Source: DATCLS01 sp036563805
Lineage (GTDB): Bacteria > Actinomycetota > Acidimicrobiia > Acidimicrobiales > VFJN01
Reading direction: 5' to 3'
Assembly (NCBI GenBank): GCA_036563805.1
Contig: DATCLS010000090.1
Location: 22,769-86,768, forward strand
DNA length: 64,000 bases
The position numbers and the translations under genes are program-made. The notes under the pieces are model-generated. The model was not told the DNA's origin. It was given only the letters and a program-made list of their open reading frames with translations, and made no database searches. Below, piece after piece: positions 1-8,017 of the stretch; positions within the stretch are counted from its first letter, which is position 1, and every line of letters begins with the position of its first letter.

Positions 1-527
1 GGTGGCGCCACCGCCTCAGCGCCGCCAGCTGCGCCCTCGCCGCCGGGAGCGCGGTGCTGGGCTGGCCGCGCCTGGCGCTGGCGGCCGCCCTCGTCCTGCT
101 GGCGCTCAACCACGGTTTCTACGCCCTTTTGGCCCGGCGGCTCGGGCCGGGGCCGGCGGTCGTCGGCGTGGCGCTGCACGGGGTGCACCACCTGGTGGCG
201 GTGGCGGCCGTGCCCGTCGGCGTGGTCGCTGCGCTGGGCGCGTGGGTGTCGGCGCTCCGCCGCCGCCCCGCTCGGACGGGAACCGGCCCCGGAACCGCGA
301 CCGACCTCGACGGCGCCGGGCTCCGCACCGGCACGGCGACGGCCGACGCCGGCGGGGCGGGGCCCGACGCGCGCCCCGCGCCGCTCGGCACTGGTCACGA
401 CCGCCCGCCGGCCGACGACGGCGATCGGCTCGGTGGGCCGGGGACCGGGGCGGCGGGTGCGGGGCGGTCCGCCGGGGCAGGTCGGTCCACCGGCGCGGTC
501 CGGGGCCCGGGCACACTCGCCCGATGA
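1..527 (+). CDS. C-terminal part of a membrane glycosyltransferase-like protein (5' end outside window)
   Basis: Reading frame 3 is open from the window edge to TGA 525-527. It shows two hydrophobic stretches (around ALAAALVLLALNHGFYALL and VGVALHGVHHLVAVAAVPVG), then a Pro/Thr/Gly-rich polar tail of about 80 residues. The pattern of an 'N-x-x-FY-x-LL-x-RR-x-G' segment followed by 'LHxxHHL' resembles the C-terminal membrane anchor of many actinobacterial family 2 glycosyltransferases. The catalytic domain would lie upstream, outside the window, so the assignment is inference. The stop overlaps the start of the next gene (ATGA), which suggests a shared transcript with the dehydrogenase. The low-complexity tail is unusual and may be poorly conserved. 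Confidence 0.6.
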   Translation, partial: WRHRLSAASCALAAGSAVLGWPRLALAAALVLLALNHGFYALLARRLGPGPAVVGVALHGVHHLVAVAAVPVGVVAALGAWVSALRRRPARTGTGPGTATDLDGAGLRTGTATADAGGAGPDARPAPLGTGHDRPPADDGDRLGGPGTGAAGAGRSAGAGRSTGAVRGPGTLAR

Positions 528-1534
528 CCGCCGCTCCCGACCGTCCCCTGGCGCTGGGCCTGGCCGGCTGCGGACGGCTGGCGACCGCCGGCTACCTCCC
601 GGCGCTGGCCGCCGTGGCCGCCAAGGCGAACGTCCGCCTCGTGGCCGTCGCCGACCCCGACCCCGCCCGGCGGCGCGCCGTCGCCCAAGCGGGCGCGGCC
701 CTGTTCGGTGCCGCCCCGGCCGGCGGCGACGTCGCCACGTTCCCCGACGCCGCCGCGCTGCTGGCCGGCGCCCGGGTCGACGGGCTGATCCTGGCCTCGC
801 CGGCCGCCCACCACGTGGCCGACGCCGAGCGGGCCACGGCGGCCGGCGTCGGCGTCCTGGTCGAGAAGCCCCCGGCCCCCGACGCCGCGGGCGCCGCCGC
901 CCTGGCCGCCCTCTCGCCGGCCCCCTGGGTGGGTTTCAACCGCCGGTTCGACCGCGGCGCCCGGGCGGTGCGGTCGGCGATCCGGGCCGCGCCCGCGAAC
1001 GACCTCGCCGCGCTGCACTTGGAGATCCGCTACCGCCGCCGGACCTGGAACGCACACGCCGTGCGCGACGACGCCCTGCTCGACCTCGGTCCGCACCTGG
1101 TCGACTGGGCCCGCTGGCTGACCGCCCGCCCGGTGGTCGAGGTGGCGTGCCGCGACCTGACGACGGAGCGGGTGGCGGCCGAGCTGACCCTGGCCGGCGG
1201 CAAGCGGGCGACGCTGGCGGCCGCCACCGACCGTCCCCACGCCGAGCGGATCACGGTGCGCGACGCCGCCGGCCGGATCCTCGCCCGTCACCGCCGCGGG
1301 GGGCTGCTCGCCGGCGTGGCCGGACGAGTGGGCCTCGGCGGGGCCAACGCCCTCGTCGCCTCGCTGGCCGGCCAGCTCGCCGCCTTCGCCGCCGCCCTGC
1401 GGGGCCAGCCGCCGGTCGACCTGGGCACGGCCGCCGACGGCCACGCCACCATGCTCGTCCTCGAGGCCATCCGGGCCAGCGCGGCCGCGGGTGGCCGTTC
1501 CACACCCGTCCACGATCCCGCGGAGGTCAGCTGA
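524..1534 (+). CDS. Gfo/Idh/MocA family NAD(P)-dependent oxidoreductase
   Basis: The protein has 336 residues, with an N-terminal Rossmann fold (ALGLAGCGRLATAGYLPAL, then VAVADPDPARR) and the EKPPAP motif near residue 115, which is the EKP signature carrying the family's catalytic lysine. A C-terminal alpha/beta domain follows (FNRRFDRGAR, DLGPHLVDW). Members oxidise or reduce sugars and cyclitols, often nucleotide sugars. ATG 524 overlaps the upstream stop by four bases, and the TGA at 1532-1534 overlaps the next ATG by one base, so the gene sits in a tightly coupled operon. The glycosyltransferase-like neighbour and the phosphatase-fold protein downstream suggest surface-glycan metabolism. 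The substrate cannot be told from sequence. Confidence 0.85.
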   Translation: MTAAPDRPLALGLAGCGRLATAGYLPALAAVAAKANVRLVAVADPDPARRRAVAQAGAALFGAAPAGGDVATFPDAAALLAGARVDGLILASPAAHHVADAERATAAGVGVLVEKPPAPDAAGAAALAALSPAPWVGFNRRFDRGARAVRSAIRAAPANDLAALHLEIRYRRRTWNAHAVRDDALLDLGPHLVDWARWLTARPVVEVACRDLTTERVAAELTLAGGKRATLAAATDRPHAERITVRDAAGRILARHRRGGLLAGVAGRVGLGGANALVASLAGQLAAFAAALRGQPPVDLGTAADGHATMLVLEAIRASAAAGGRSTPVHDPAEVS

Positions 1535-1758
1535 TGCCGATGCTGATGCCCGCCGAGCGCCGAAGCCCGGGCTGGTCGCCGGCGCCGGTCCCGTCGTGGC
1601 CGCGCCGACCCGCCGCTCGGCCCGTCCCGTCCGCGGCTCGGCCCGTCCCGTCCGCCGCTCCCAGTCCGGTCACCGCCGGCACGCCGGTCATCCCCGGGAC
1701 GCCGGCCGCTCCGGTCGTTCCGGTCCCCCCGGCGGCCCGCCCGAGGAGGCCACGGTAG
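1534..1758 (+). CDS. Possible short proline/alanine-rich coupled ORF (74 aa)
   Basis: The ATG at 1534 overlaps the previous stop (TGATG), and the TAG at 1756-1758 overlaps the GTG start of the next gene (TAGTG). The ORF would therefore be translationally coupled at both ends. The product is low complexity: it has two copies of an ARPVPSAA unit and several TP, VP and PP repeats, with no recognisable domain. The DNA contains a matching direct repeat around 1615-1660. It may be a genuine translational bridge or just an intergenic repeat that stays open in this frame. I have seen no homologue and assign no function. Confidence 0.3.
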   Translation: MPMLMPAERRSPGWSPAPVPSWPRRPAARPVPSAARPVPSAAPSPVTAGTPVIPGTPAAPVVPVPPAARPRRPR

Positions 1759-3302
1759 TGCTCGCCATCCTGCAGTTCGACGCGGCCAGCGCCCGGCTGC
1801 TGTCCCGCATGCTCGCCGCCGGCGACCTGCCGGCGCTCGCCCGCCTGCGGGAGCGGGGCGTGTGGCACGACCTCGACGCCCCCGCCACCCAGTTCGCGGC
1901 CGGCGCCCAGCACACCCTGTACAGCGGGGTCGAGCTGGCCGACCACGGGCTGTTCTACCCGTTCCAGTGGTCGGCATCGGAGCAGCGGGTCCGGTACATG
2001 ACGGCGTTCGAGGCGCCGGCGCCCGTGTGGGAGCGGCTCGGCCGCCGTGGCACCCGCACGCTGGCCGTCGACCCGTACGAGAGCCGGCCGCCGGCCGAGG
2101 CGCCGCCCGGCACGCTGGTGTGCGGCTGGCAGCTGCACGACCGGGTGGTGCTGCGGCGGTGGTCGTCCCCCGACGGCGTCGACCACCGGCTGCGCCGGCT
2201 GTTCGGTCCGCCGCAGCCGGTCGACGAGGTGTTCGGCCGCCACACGGTGGACGAGATGCTCGGGCTGCGCCGCCGCCTGCTGAGCGCGCCGGGCCGGGTG
2301 GCCGAGGCCGCGACCCTGATGCTCGACGAGCAGCCCTACGACCTGGCCTGGCTGACGTTCTGCGCCGCCCACGTGGCCGGCCACCAGTTCTGGGACCTGT
2401 CGCAGCTCGACCCGAACGAGCTCGACCCCGCGTCCGAGCGGGTGCTCGGCGGCACGCTCGAGGAGGTGTACCGGGCGGTGGACGCCGCGCTCGGCCGGAT
2501 CGTCGACGCCCTGCCGCCCGGCGCCGACGTCATGGTCGTGTCGCCTGTGGGGATGGACGTCAACACCAGCCGGGCCGACCTGCTGCCCGAGATGCTGCGG
2601 GCGATCCTCGACCCCGAGTCGCGGGGGCCGGCGGCGGGTGGGGACGGGGCCGACGCGGGGTCGCCGGCGACACCGTCGATCTGGCGCCTGCGGGCGGCGT
2701 TGCCGATCGGGCTGCGGTCCCGGGTGGCCCGGGCCCTGCCGGAGCGGGCGGCGCTCGACCTGACCGCCCGACTGGAGATGCGGGGCGTCGACTGGTCGCG
2801 GACCCGGGCGTTCGCCCACCCGGCCGAGAACCAGGGCTACATCCGCCTGAACCTGAAGGGCCGGGAGCGCGACGGCATCGTCGACCCCGCCGACGCCGAC
2901 GCCCTCATGGACGAGATCGCCGCCGGGATCCGCACGTTCGTCGACCTCGACGGCGGGCAGGCCGTCGAGTCGGTGGACCGGGTCGCCGACCGGTTCGGGA
3001 CCGGCGACCGCGCCCACATGCTCCCGGACCTGGTCGTCCGCTGGACGAACCGGCCGGCCACCCGTCTCGGCGGCGTCCGGTCGGAGCGCTACGGGACGGT
3101 GCTGCGCCACGGCGTCGGCAGCGGCCGGTCCGGCAACCACACGGAGGGCGACGCCTGGGCGCTGGTCGTGCCGGGCTCCTCCCGCCTGGTCGATCCGCCC
3201 CGACCGCCCCGGCTCGAGGACGTGGCCGCCACGGCCGCCGCCCTCGCCGGCGCCGACACGGCCGACATGGCCGGCGAACCCCTCCTCGAACCCGCGTCCT
3301 GA
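1758..3302 (+). CDS. Alkaline phosphatase superfamily (type I phosphodiesterase/nucleotide pyrophosphatase-like) protein
   Basis: The protein has 514 residues and begins with VLAILQFDAAS, where the first metal-binding Asp of the superfamily is expected. HTLYSG around residue 50 fits the nucleophile region. The later metal-site motifs are altered: AHVAGHQFWDL replaces the usual D-x-x-GH, and VVSPVGMD replaces SDHGM. GNHTEGDAW near the end resembles the final GxH motif. The fold is well supported, but full catalytic competence is doubtful. GTG 1758 is chosen because homology begins there and it overlaps the upstream TAG. Codon use matches its neighbours. Its operon position with a sugar dehydrogenase suggests it acts on a glycan or lipid-linked phosphate. 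Confidence 0.75.
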   Translation: MLAILQFDAASARLLSRMLAAGDLPALARLRERGVWHDLDAPATQFAAGAQHTLYSGVELADHGLFYPFQWSASEQRVRYMTAFEAPAPVWERLGRRGTRTLAVDPYESRPPAEAPPGTLVCGWQLHDRVVLRRWSSPDGVDHRLRRLFGPPQPVDEVFGRHTVDEMLGLRRRLLSAPGRVAEAATLMLDEQPYDLAWLTFCAAHVAGHQFWDLSQLDPNELDPASERVLGGTLEEVYRAVDAALGRIVDALPPGADVMVVSPVGMDVNTSRADLLPEMLRAILDPESRGPAAGGDGADAGSPATPSIWRLRAALPIGLRSRVARALPERAALDLTARLEMRGVDWSRTRAFAHPAENQGYIRLNLKGRERDGIVDPADADALMDEIAAGIRTFVDLDGGQAVESVDRVADRFGTGDRAHMLPDLVVRWTNRPATRLGGVRSERYGTVLRHGVGSGRSGNHTEGDAWALVVPGSSRLVDPPRPPRLEDVAATAAALAGADTADMAGEPLLEPAS

Positions 3303-3412
3303 CCGGGAGTCAGCGGCCGCCCGCGCCGTGGCGGCGTCGCTGGTGGACCCGTGATCGCCCGCCACCTCCCCTGGTCGCCGAACCAACGGACCGACCGTCC
3401 CACCCACCACCC

Positions 3413-3934
3413 GTGACCGAACCACCGCAGCTCACCATTCACCCCGTCTCCGGCATCGACGTCGAGGACGTCCACGCCGAGCTCGTCACCCTCTACCGGC
3501 GCTGCTACGCAGGCCCGCCCTGGCACGAGGGCGACGACGAGGTGGCCGCGTACGCCACCCGCATCCGCAGCTGGGCCACGCGCGACTCGTTCACCGGACT
3601 GATCGCCCGCGTTCCCGACCGCGACGGCCTGGCCGGCGCCACCTACGGGTGGCTCGACCCGCCTGAGATACGCGGCCTACCGATGCCCGGCGTCGACCGC
3701 CCCCGCGTCTTCCATGTGGGCGACCTCATGGTCGATCCCGATCATCGGCGCCGCGGGCTCGGTCGACGTCTGCTCGATCAGCTCGTCGCCGGTCGGCTCC
3801 CCGCCGCGCTCGTCACGCACCGCGACAGCGGCAGCCGGCGCCTCTACGAATCCGCCGGCTGGCGCCACACCGGCACCCTCACCCCGCCGGGCAGCTGGAC
3901 GATGCTCGTCTACGTCCGCGAGCCGACCGGTTAG
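3413..3934 (+). CDS. GNAT family N-acetyltransferase
   Basis: The protein has 173 residues with the GNAT core. Beta strand 4 is followed by the acetyl-CoA pyrophosphate-binding loop (VGDLMVDPDHRRRGLGRRLL; the R-R-x-x-G-x-G/R motif is RRRGLG), then the C-terminal part TGTLTPPGSWTMLVYV. SGSRRLYESAGW is the usual helix-4 segment with the conserved Tyr. Such enzymes transfer acetyl groups to small amines or protein N-termini; the acceptor is unknown. GTG 3413 leaves a 110-base gap after the phosphatase-fold gene, so it may have its own promoter. It is convergent with the glycosyltransferase at 4034, and two hairpins lie between them. Confidence 0.85.
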   Translation: MTEPPQLTIHPVSGIDVEDVHAELVTLYRRCYAGPPWHEGDDEVAAYATRIRSWATRDSFTGLIARVPDRDGLAGATYGWLDPPEIRGLPMPGVDRPRVFHVGDLMVDPDHRRRGLGRRLLDQLVAGRLPAALVTHRDSGSRRLYESAGWRHTGTLTPPGSWTMLVYVREPTG

Positions 3935-3960
3935 CACCCGAACCGCGGGCGCGGCCGGCC

Positions 3961-4004
3961 GGGCATGGGCCGACCATGCCCCCGGGGTGGCCCGCCCGGC
4001 CACC
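3961..4004. terminator. Two tandem hairpins between convergent genes
   Basis: GGGCATGG-GCCGA-CCATGCCC (3961-3981) has a perfect 8-bp stem. GGTGGCC-N5-GGCCACC (3986-4004) has a perfect 7-bp stem. They lie between the convergent acetyltransferase and glycosyltransferase stops. There is no U-tract, as is common in GC-rich actinobacteria, so termination is inferred from structure and position. Confidence 0.55.
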
Positions 4005-4033
4005 AGAGCCGGCCCGACCCGGTGCCGGATCGG

Positions 4034-4909
4034 TCAGCGGGCGCGAGAGCGGGCGGGGGCGAGCGCCTCTTGGGCGAAGCCGACGGCGGTGGCGGCCTGG
4101 GCGAGCAGGACGAGGGCGCCGGCGGCGGGGCCGAGGCTGAAGCCGGTCCGGACGAGGTCGACGTAGAACCGGGCCGGCTGGAGGCGGGCGCCCGGGGCCC
4201 GGCCACGCTGCCAGCGATGGGCGCCCCGGCCGTACCGGACCTGCTGGCGCCAGAACGTCCGCAGCGACAGGTCCTGGTGGTGGGCGACGACCGCCTCCGG
4301 TTCGTAGGCGATGGCGATGCCCCGGTCGGCCAGGCGGGCGCACCAGTCGCGGTCCTCGCCGGCCGCCAACGGGAAGGTCTCGTCGAACGGCAGCGCCCGG
4401 TGGACATCGGCCCGGCAGGCCAGGTTGCAGGTCGGGGCGAAGGCGACCGCCCCGGTCGCCGGGTCGAGCGACGAGCGGGTGAGGTGGTTGGTGATGGCCT
4501 GGGAGGCCGCCGCGTACGGGTTGTCCGGCCGGGCGTTGTGGGTGGCGCCGGCCGCGGCGTCGGCCCCGGCGTCGAGGCGGCGGGCGAGGGCCGCCGCCCA
4601 CGTGGGGGTCGGGCGGCAGTCGTCGTCGGTGAAGCACAGGATCGGCGCCCGGGCTGCGGCGGCGCCCCGGTTGCGGGCCGCCGCCGGTCCCCGGCCGGCC
4701 CCCCGGACGAGGCGGGCGTGCGGGGCGGCGGCCACGACCTCGGCGACGGCCGCCGGGTCGGACGAGGCGTCGTCGACCACGACGACCTCGAACGACTCGA
4801 CCGTCTGCGCCTCGACCGCGGCCAGGCAGGCGGCGAGCGGCCCGGGACGGTCCCGGGTCGGCACCACCACCGACACCTGCGGCTCGCCCGCGCTTCTCGC
4901 CTCGGTCAT
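4034..4909 (-). CDS. Family 2 glycosyltransferase
   Basis: The protein has 291 residues with a GT-A fold. The N-terminus is VSVVVPTRDRPGPL, followed by VVVVDDASSD (nucleotide-binding Asp), FTDDDCRPTP (the DxD metal site around residue 93) and a GEDRDWC segment near residue 190 that supplies the ED/catalytic-base motif. The C-terminus has one hydrophobic stretch (AAGALVLLAQAATAVGF), probably a membrane anchor. It should add a sugar from a nucleotide donor to a lipid-linked or surface glycan on the cytoplasmic side. ATG 4909 overlaps the stop of the flippase gene by four bases (ATGA), so the two are co-translated and probably act in one export pathway. Confidence 0.88.
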   Translation of the reverse strand: MTEARSAGEPQVSVVVPTRDRPGPLAACLAAVEAQTVESFEVVVVDDASSDPAAVAEVVAAAPHARLVRGAGRGPAAARNRGAAAARAPILCFTDDDCRPTPTWAAALARRLDAGADAAAGATHNARPDNPYAAASQAITNHLTRSSLDPATGAVAFAPTCNLACRADVHRALPFDETFPLAAGEDRDWCARLADRGIAIAYEPEAVVAHHQDLSLRTFWRQQVRYGRGAHRWQRGRAPGARLQPARFYVDLVRTGFSLGPAAGALVLLAQAATAVGFAQEALAPARSRAR

Positions 4910-6282
4910 GTGAGCGCCGCGAGGGCGAGGACGGCGGCGGAGCCGGCGAACGAGGCCACGACCGTCGGGCGGCCGGCGAGGCCCGGGAGCAGGCGGAGGG
5001 CCACGACCGCACCCGCGGCGCACCCGGCCAGCGTGGCGGCCGTGCCCCCGGTGGCTCCCCAGGCCGGCACCGCCGCCCCGGCCACGACGAGGAACGCGAC
5101 GGCGGTGGCGACGCCGCTGGCCAGCGCCGCCTCGGGCCGCAGCCGCAGCGCCGCCACCTGCACGGCCAGCGAGTTGAGCGGCGCCAGCACGACCAGCGCC
5201 AGGGCCGGGCCGAAGGCGCCGGCGGCGCCCTCGTACTCGGCGCCGAACACCGCGGGGACGGCGGCGTCGAGCGCCAGCGCCACGACCAGGGCGGTGGGGA
5301 CGAGAACGGCCAGCAGCCCGCCGGCCAGCCGGCGCAGCGGCGCCTCGCCCTCGCCCCGCTCGGCCACGTGCGGCAGCGACACCGTGAACGCCTGGAGGAT
5401 GGCGTAGGTCGTGCCCAGGCCGATGCCGACGGCGAGCGCCGTGTAGCCCGTCTCGTCCGGGGAGCCGGCCAGGACGGCCACCGCCAGCACGCCGCCCCGG
5501 TGCGCCCCCTGCACGAGGGCGGCCCCGGCGGCGTGGAGCACGCCGAAGCGGACGGCGCCGTCCGGCACCGGGACCGGCGGCGTCCGGGCCGCGACCACCG
5601 GCCACGCCGTGGTCACCGCCAGCGCCAGCCCCGCCCCGGCCGACACGAGGATGGCCACGGCCGGGCCCGCCGACCCGCCGCGCAAGGCCAGCACCGCCGC
5701 GATCAGCACCGCGTTCTGGAGCGGCCAGCGCAGGCTCCAGGCCGCCGTCCTGCCCAGGCCCAGGGTGGTCTGGAGCGCCAAGCTGGTGGCCACGTTCACC
5801 GCCAGTGCGAGCCCGACCAGGGCGGACTCGAGCGGCGGGACCCGCGCGGGGTCCCAGGCGACGGCGGCGGCCGTGGCGACGGCGAGGACGGCGAGCTGCG
5901 CCGCCCGCCCCCGGGCCAGCCGGCCCCCGATGGCCCGGGCCAACGCCACCCGCTCGCCGGGCGGCGCGGCGGGGACGAAGCGGGCCATCACCGTCGGACC
6001 GCCCAGCGTGAGCGCCAGCGAGCCGAGCGTCACGATCGTGAGCGGCACTGCCAGCCTCCCGTAGTCGGCCGGGCCGAGCGCCCGGGGCACGACCGTGGCC
6101 AGCAGGACCAGCGTGACCATCTCGGCGGCCTTGCCGGCCAGGCTGGTGGCGACCGCGCCGCCCAGGCGCCGGTCGCCGCCTCGCAGCCGGTCGCCGCCAC
6201 GTGGCCTGTCGTCACGCCGCAGCCGGCGGGCGGCGCGCAGGCGGCCGCCGATGCGCAGGCGTTCGCCGGTCGTCACGGGCAC
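4906..6282 (-). CDS. Polysaccharide flippase / MATE-like (MviN/Wzx) membrane protein
   Basis: The protein has 458 residues with about 12-14 hydrophobic segments beginning near ATSLAGKAAEMVTLVLLATVVPRALGPADYGRLAV. That opening (membrane helix, then GPADYGR) is typical of Wzx/polysaccharide biosynthesis C-type flippases, which flip lipid-linked glycan units outward. The start is GTG 6282 or GTG 6276; both precede a basic Arg-rich stretch of about 40 residues that is longer than usual. It forms an operon with the glycosyltransferase at 4034. It lies 71 bases downstream of pyrE in the same orientation, so read-through from the purine cluster is possible. Confidence 0.85.
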   Translation of the reverse strand: MPVTTGERLRIGGRLRAARRLRRDDRPRGGDRLRGGDRRLGGAVATSLAGKAAEMVTLVLLATVVPRALGPADYGRLAVPLTIVTLGSLALTLGGPTVMARFVPAAPPGERVALARAIGGRLARGRAAQLAVLAVATAAAVAWDPARVPPLESALVGLALAVNVATSLALQTTLGLGRTAAWSLRWPLQNAVLIAAVLALRGGSAGPAVAILVSAGAGLALAVTTAWPVVAARTPPVPVPDGAVRFGVLHAAGAALVQGAHRGGVLAVAVLAGSPDETGYTALAVGIGLGTTYAILQAFTVSLPHVAERGEGEAPLRRLAGGLLAVLVPTALVVALALDAAVPAVFGAEYEGAAGAFGPALALVVLAPLNSLAVQVAALRLRPEAALASGVATAVAFLVVAGAAVPAWGATGGTAATLAGCAAGAVVALRLLPGLAGRPTVVASFAGSAAVLALAALT

Positions 6283-6353
6283 GGCCGGAGCGTAGGCGCC
6301 GCCCACGCACCGCAGCCCGCCGGGCTGGGCGCCCCGCCCCTCACGTCCGGACC

Positions 6354-6950
6354 TCAGGGCCTGGCCGGCGGCGGGAGGGGTGGGGCGTCCTTCTCGAAGG
6401 GGAAGCCCAGGTCGGGCGCGGTGACCAGGGCGTGGAACGGGATGCCCGCCTCGCGGGCCAGCGCCTCGCAGGTCCCGCCCCGATCGACGACCGGCACGAG
6501 CAGGACCGGCTCGGCGCCGACCGAGCGCACCACCTCGGCGGCCTCCAGCATGGACACTCCGCGGGTGACGGCGTCCTCGGTGATGGCCACGCGGTCGCCC
6601 GGTTCGAGGGCCCCGGCGATGCGGCCGCCGGCCCCGTGGTCCTTGACCTCCTTGCGGACGCTGAACGCCCGCAGCATCCGCCCCCGGGTCGCGGCCACGC
6701 CGGCCACGCCGAAGGCCACGCCGTCGGCACCCATGGTCAGCCCGCCGATGGCGGTCACGTCCGGCGGCAGCACGGCCAGCAGGGCGTCGGCCACCAGCAG
6801 CATGCCCTCGGGCCGGCAGGTCGTCTGCTTGGCGTCGATGAACCACGAGCTGCGCTTGCCCGACTTGAGGACGAACTCGCCCCGCCGCACCGCGTGCTTC
6901 AGCAGGTGCTCGACCAGCTCGGGATGCGCCGGAACCGGATCCTCGCTCAT
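6354..6950 (-). CDS. pyrE: Orotate phosphoribosyltransferase
   Basis: The protein has 198 residues. It joins orotate and PRPP to make OMP in pyrimidine synthesis. Diagnostic segments are FVLKSGKRSSWFIDAKQTTC (substrate region), FSVRKEVKDHGAGG (mobile catalytic loop with Lys) and VAITEDAVTRGVS (the 13-residue PRPP-binding motif with two acidic residues). ATG 6950 overlaps the purM stop by four bases, so it is coupled to the purine operon. Coupling of a pyrimidine enzyme to purM may balance the two nucleotide branches through shared PRPP demand; that is inference. Confidence 0.95.
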   Translation of the reverse strand: MSEDPVPAHPELVEHLLKHAVRRGEFVLKSGKRSSWFIDAKQTTCRPEGMLLVADALLAVLPPDVTAIGGLTMGADGVAFGVAGVAATRGRMLRAFSVRKEVKDHGAGGRIAGALEPGDRVAITEDAVTRGVSMLEAAEVVRSVGAEPVLLVPVVDRGGTCEALAREAGIPFHALVTAPDLGFPFEKDAPPLPPPARP

Positions 6951-8008
6951 ACGAACCGCACCTCCCGCCCGGCGGCCGAAGCCTGCCCCGCGGCGCCCGT
7001 CTCCGCGCCCGCCGGCACCAGCCGCCCGATCTCCACGGCCCGGTGGCCGGCGTCGGCCAGCATGGCCAGCGCCCGGCCGGCCTCGGCGGCCGGCACCGCC
7101 ACCACCATGCCGATCCCCAGGTTGAACACCCGCACCATCTCGTCGTCGTCCACGGCGCCCAAGCGCTGGATCTCGCCGAAAACCCGGGGCACCTCCCAGC
7201 TCGACCGGTCGACCTCGGCGTCGAGGCCGGCGGGGAGCACCCGGGGCAGGTTGCCGACCAGCCCGCCGCCGGTGACGTGGGCGACGGCCCGCACGTCGAC
7301 CTCGGCCAGCAGGCGCACGATGGCCGGCGTGTAGATGACCGACGGCTCGAGCAGCTCGTCGGCCACGGTCCGCCCGCCGAACAGCTCGTCGTCGAGCCCG
7401 AGGCCGGCGACCTCGAACAGCACCCGGCGGGCCAGCGAGTAGCCGTTGCACCGCAGCCCCGGCGACGGCAACCCGATCAGCACGTCGCCGGCCTGGGCCG
7501 ACCGCCCGGTCAGCAGCCGGTCGCGCTCGGCGACACCGACGGCGAAGCCGACGAGGTCGAACTCGCCGGGCTCCATGGCGCCGGGATGCTCGGCCATCTC
7601 GCCGCCGACCAGCGCGCACCCGGCCTGGCGGCACCCCTCCGCGACGCCGGTGACCAGCAGGTCGACCTGGTCGGGGTCGAGCTTGCCCACGGAGATGTAG
7701 TCGAGGAAGAACAGCGGCTCGGCGCCCTGGCACACGATGTCGTCGACGACCATGGCGACCAGGTCGAGGCCGATCGTGTCGTAGCGCCCAGCGGCCCGGG
7801 CGACCAGCGCCTTGGTGCCGACGCCGTCGGTGGACGACACGAGGACCGGGTCGCGGTAGCCGGCGGGCAGCGACACGAGCCCGCCGAAGCCGCCGATGTC
7901 GCCGATGACCTCGGGCCGGTAGGTGGCGCGGACCTTGTCCTTGATGCGGTCGACCGCGGCTTCGCCCGCGGCGATGTCGACCCCGGCGGCCGCGTACGTC
8001 TCGCCCAT
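6947..8008 (-). CDS. purM: Phosphoribosylformylglycinamidine cyclo-ligase (AIR synthetase)
   Basis: The protein has 353 residues, the usual length. It closes the imidazole ring, turning FGAM into AIR with ATP. Recognisable segments are VLVSSTDGVGTKALVA, IGLDLVAMVVDDIVCQGAEPLFFLDY and HVTGGGLVGNLPRVLP, all hallmarks of the PurM fold, in which the active site forms at the dimer interface. The C-terminus continues about 20 residues beyond EIGRLV with an Ala/Gly-rich tail. ATG 8008 lies 9 bases after the purF stop and the gene overlaps pyrE, so it is part of the minus-strand purine transcript. Confidence 0.96.
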   Translation of the reverse strand: MGETYAAAGVDIAAGEAAVDRIKDKVRATYRPEVIGDIGGFGGLVSLPAGYRDPVLVSSTDGVGTKALVARAAGRYDTIGLDLVAMVVDDIVCQGAEPLFFLDYISVGKLDPDQVDLLVTGVAEGCRQAGCALVGGEMAEHPGAMEPGEFDLVGFAVGVAERDRLLTGRSAQAGDVLIGLPSPGLRCNGYSLARRVLFEVAGLGLDDELFGGRTVADELLEPSVIYTPAIVRLLAEVDVRAVAHVTGGGLVGNLPRVLPAGLDAEVDRSSWEVPRVFGEIQRLGAVDDDEMVRVFNLGIGMVVAVPAAEAGRALAMLADAGHRAVEIGRLVPAGAETGAAGQASAAGREVRFV

Positions 8009-8017
8009 CCGCCCGGC

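Noticed and set aside
2..523. Long frame-2 ORF upstream of the Gfo/Idh gene
   Set aside because: Only the part from ATG 524 is protein-like; the earlier frame is Arg/Gly/Pro-rich with no family match, while frame 3 shows a membrane protein.
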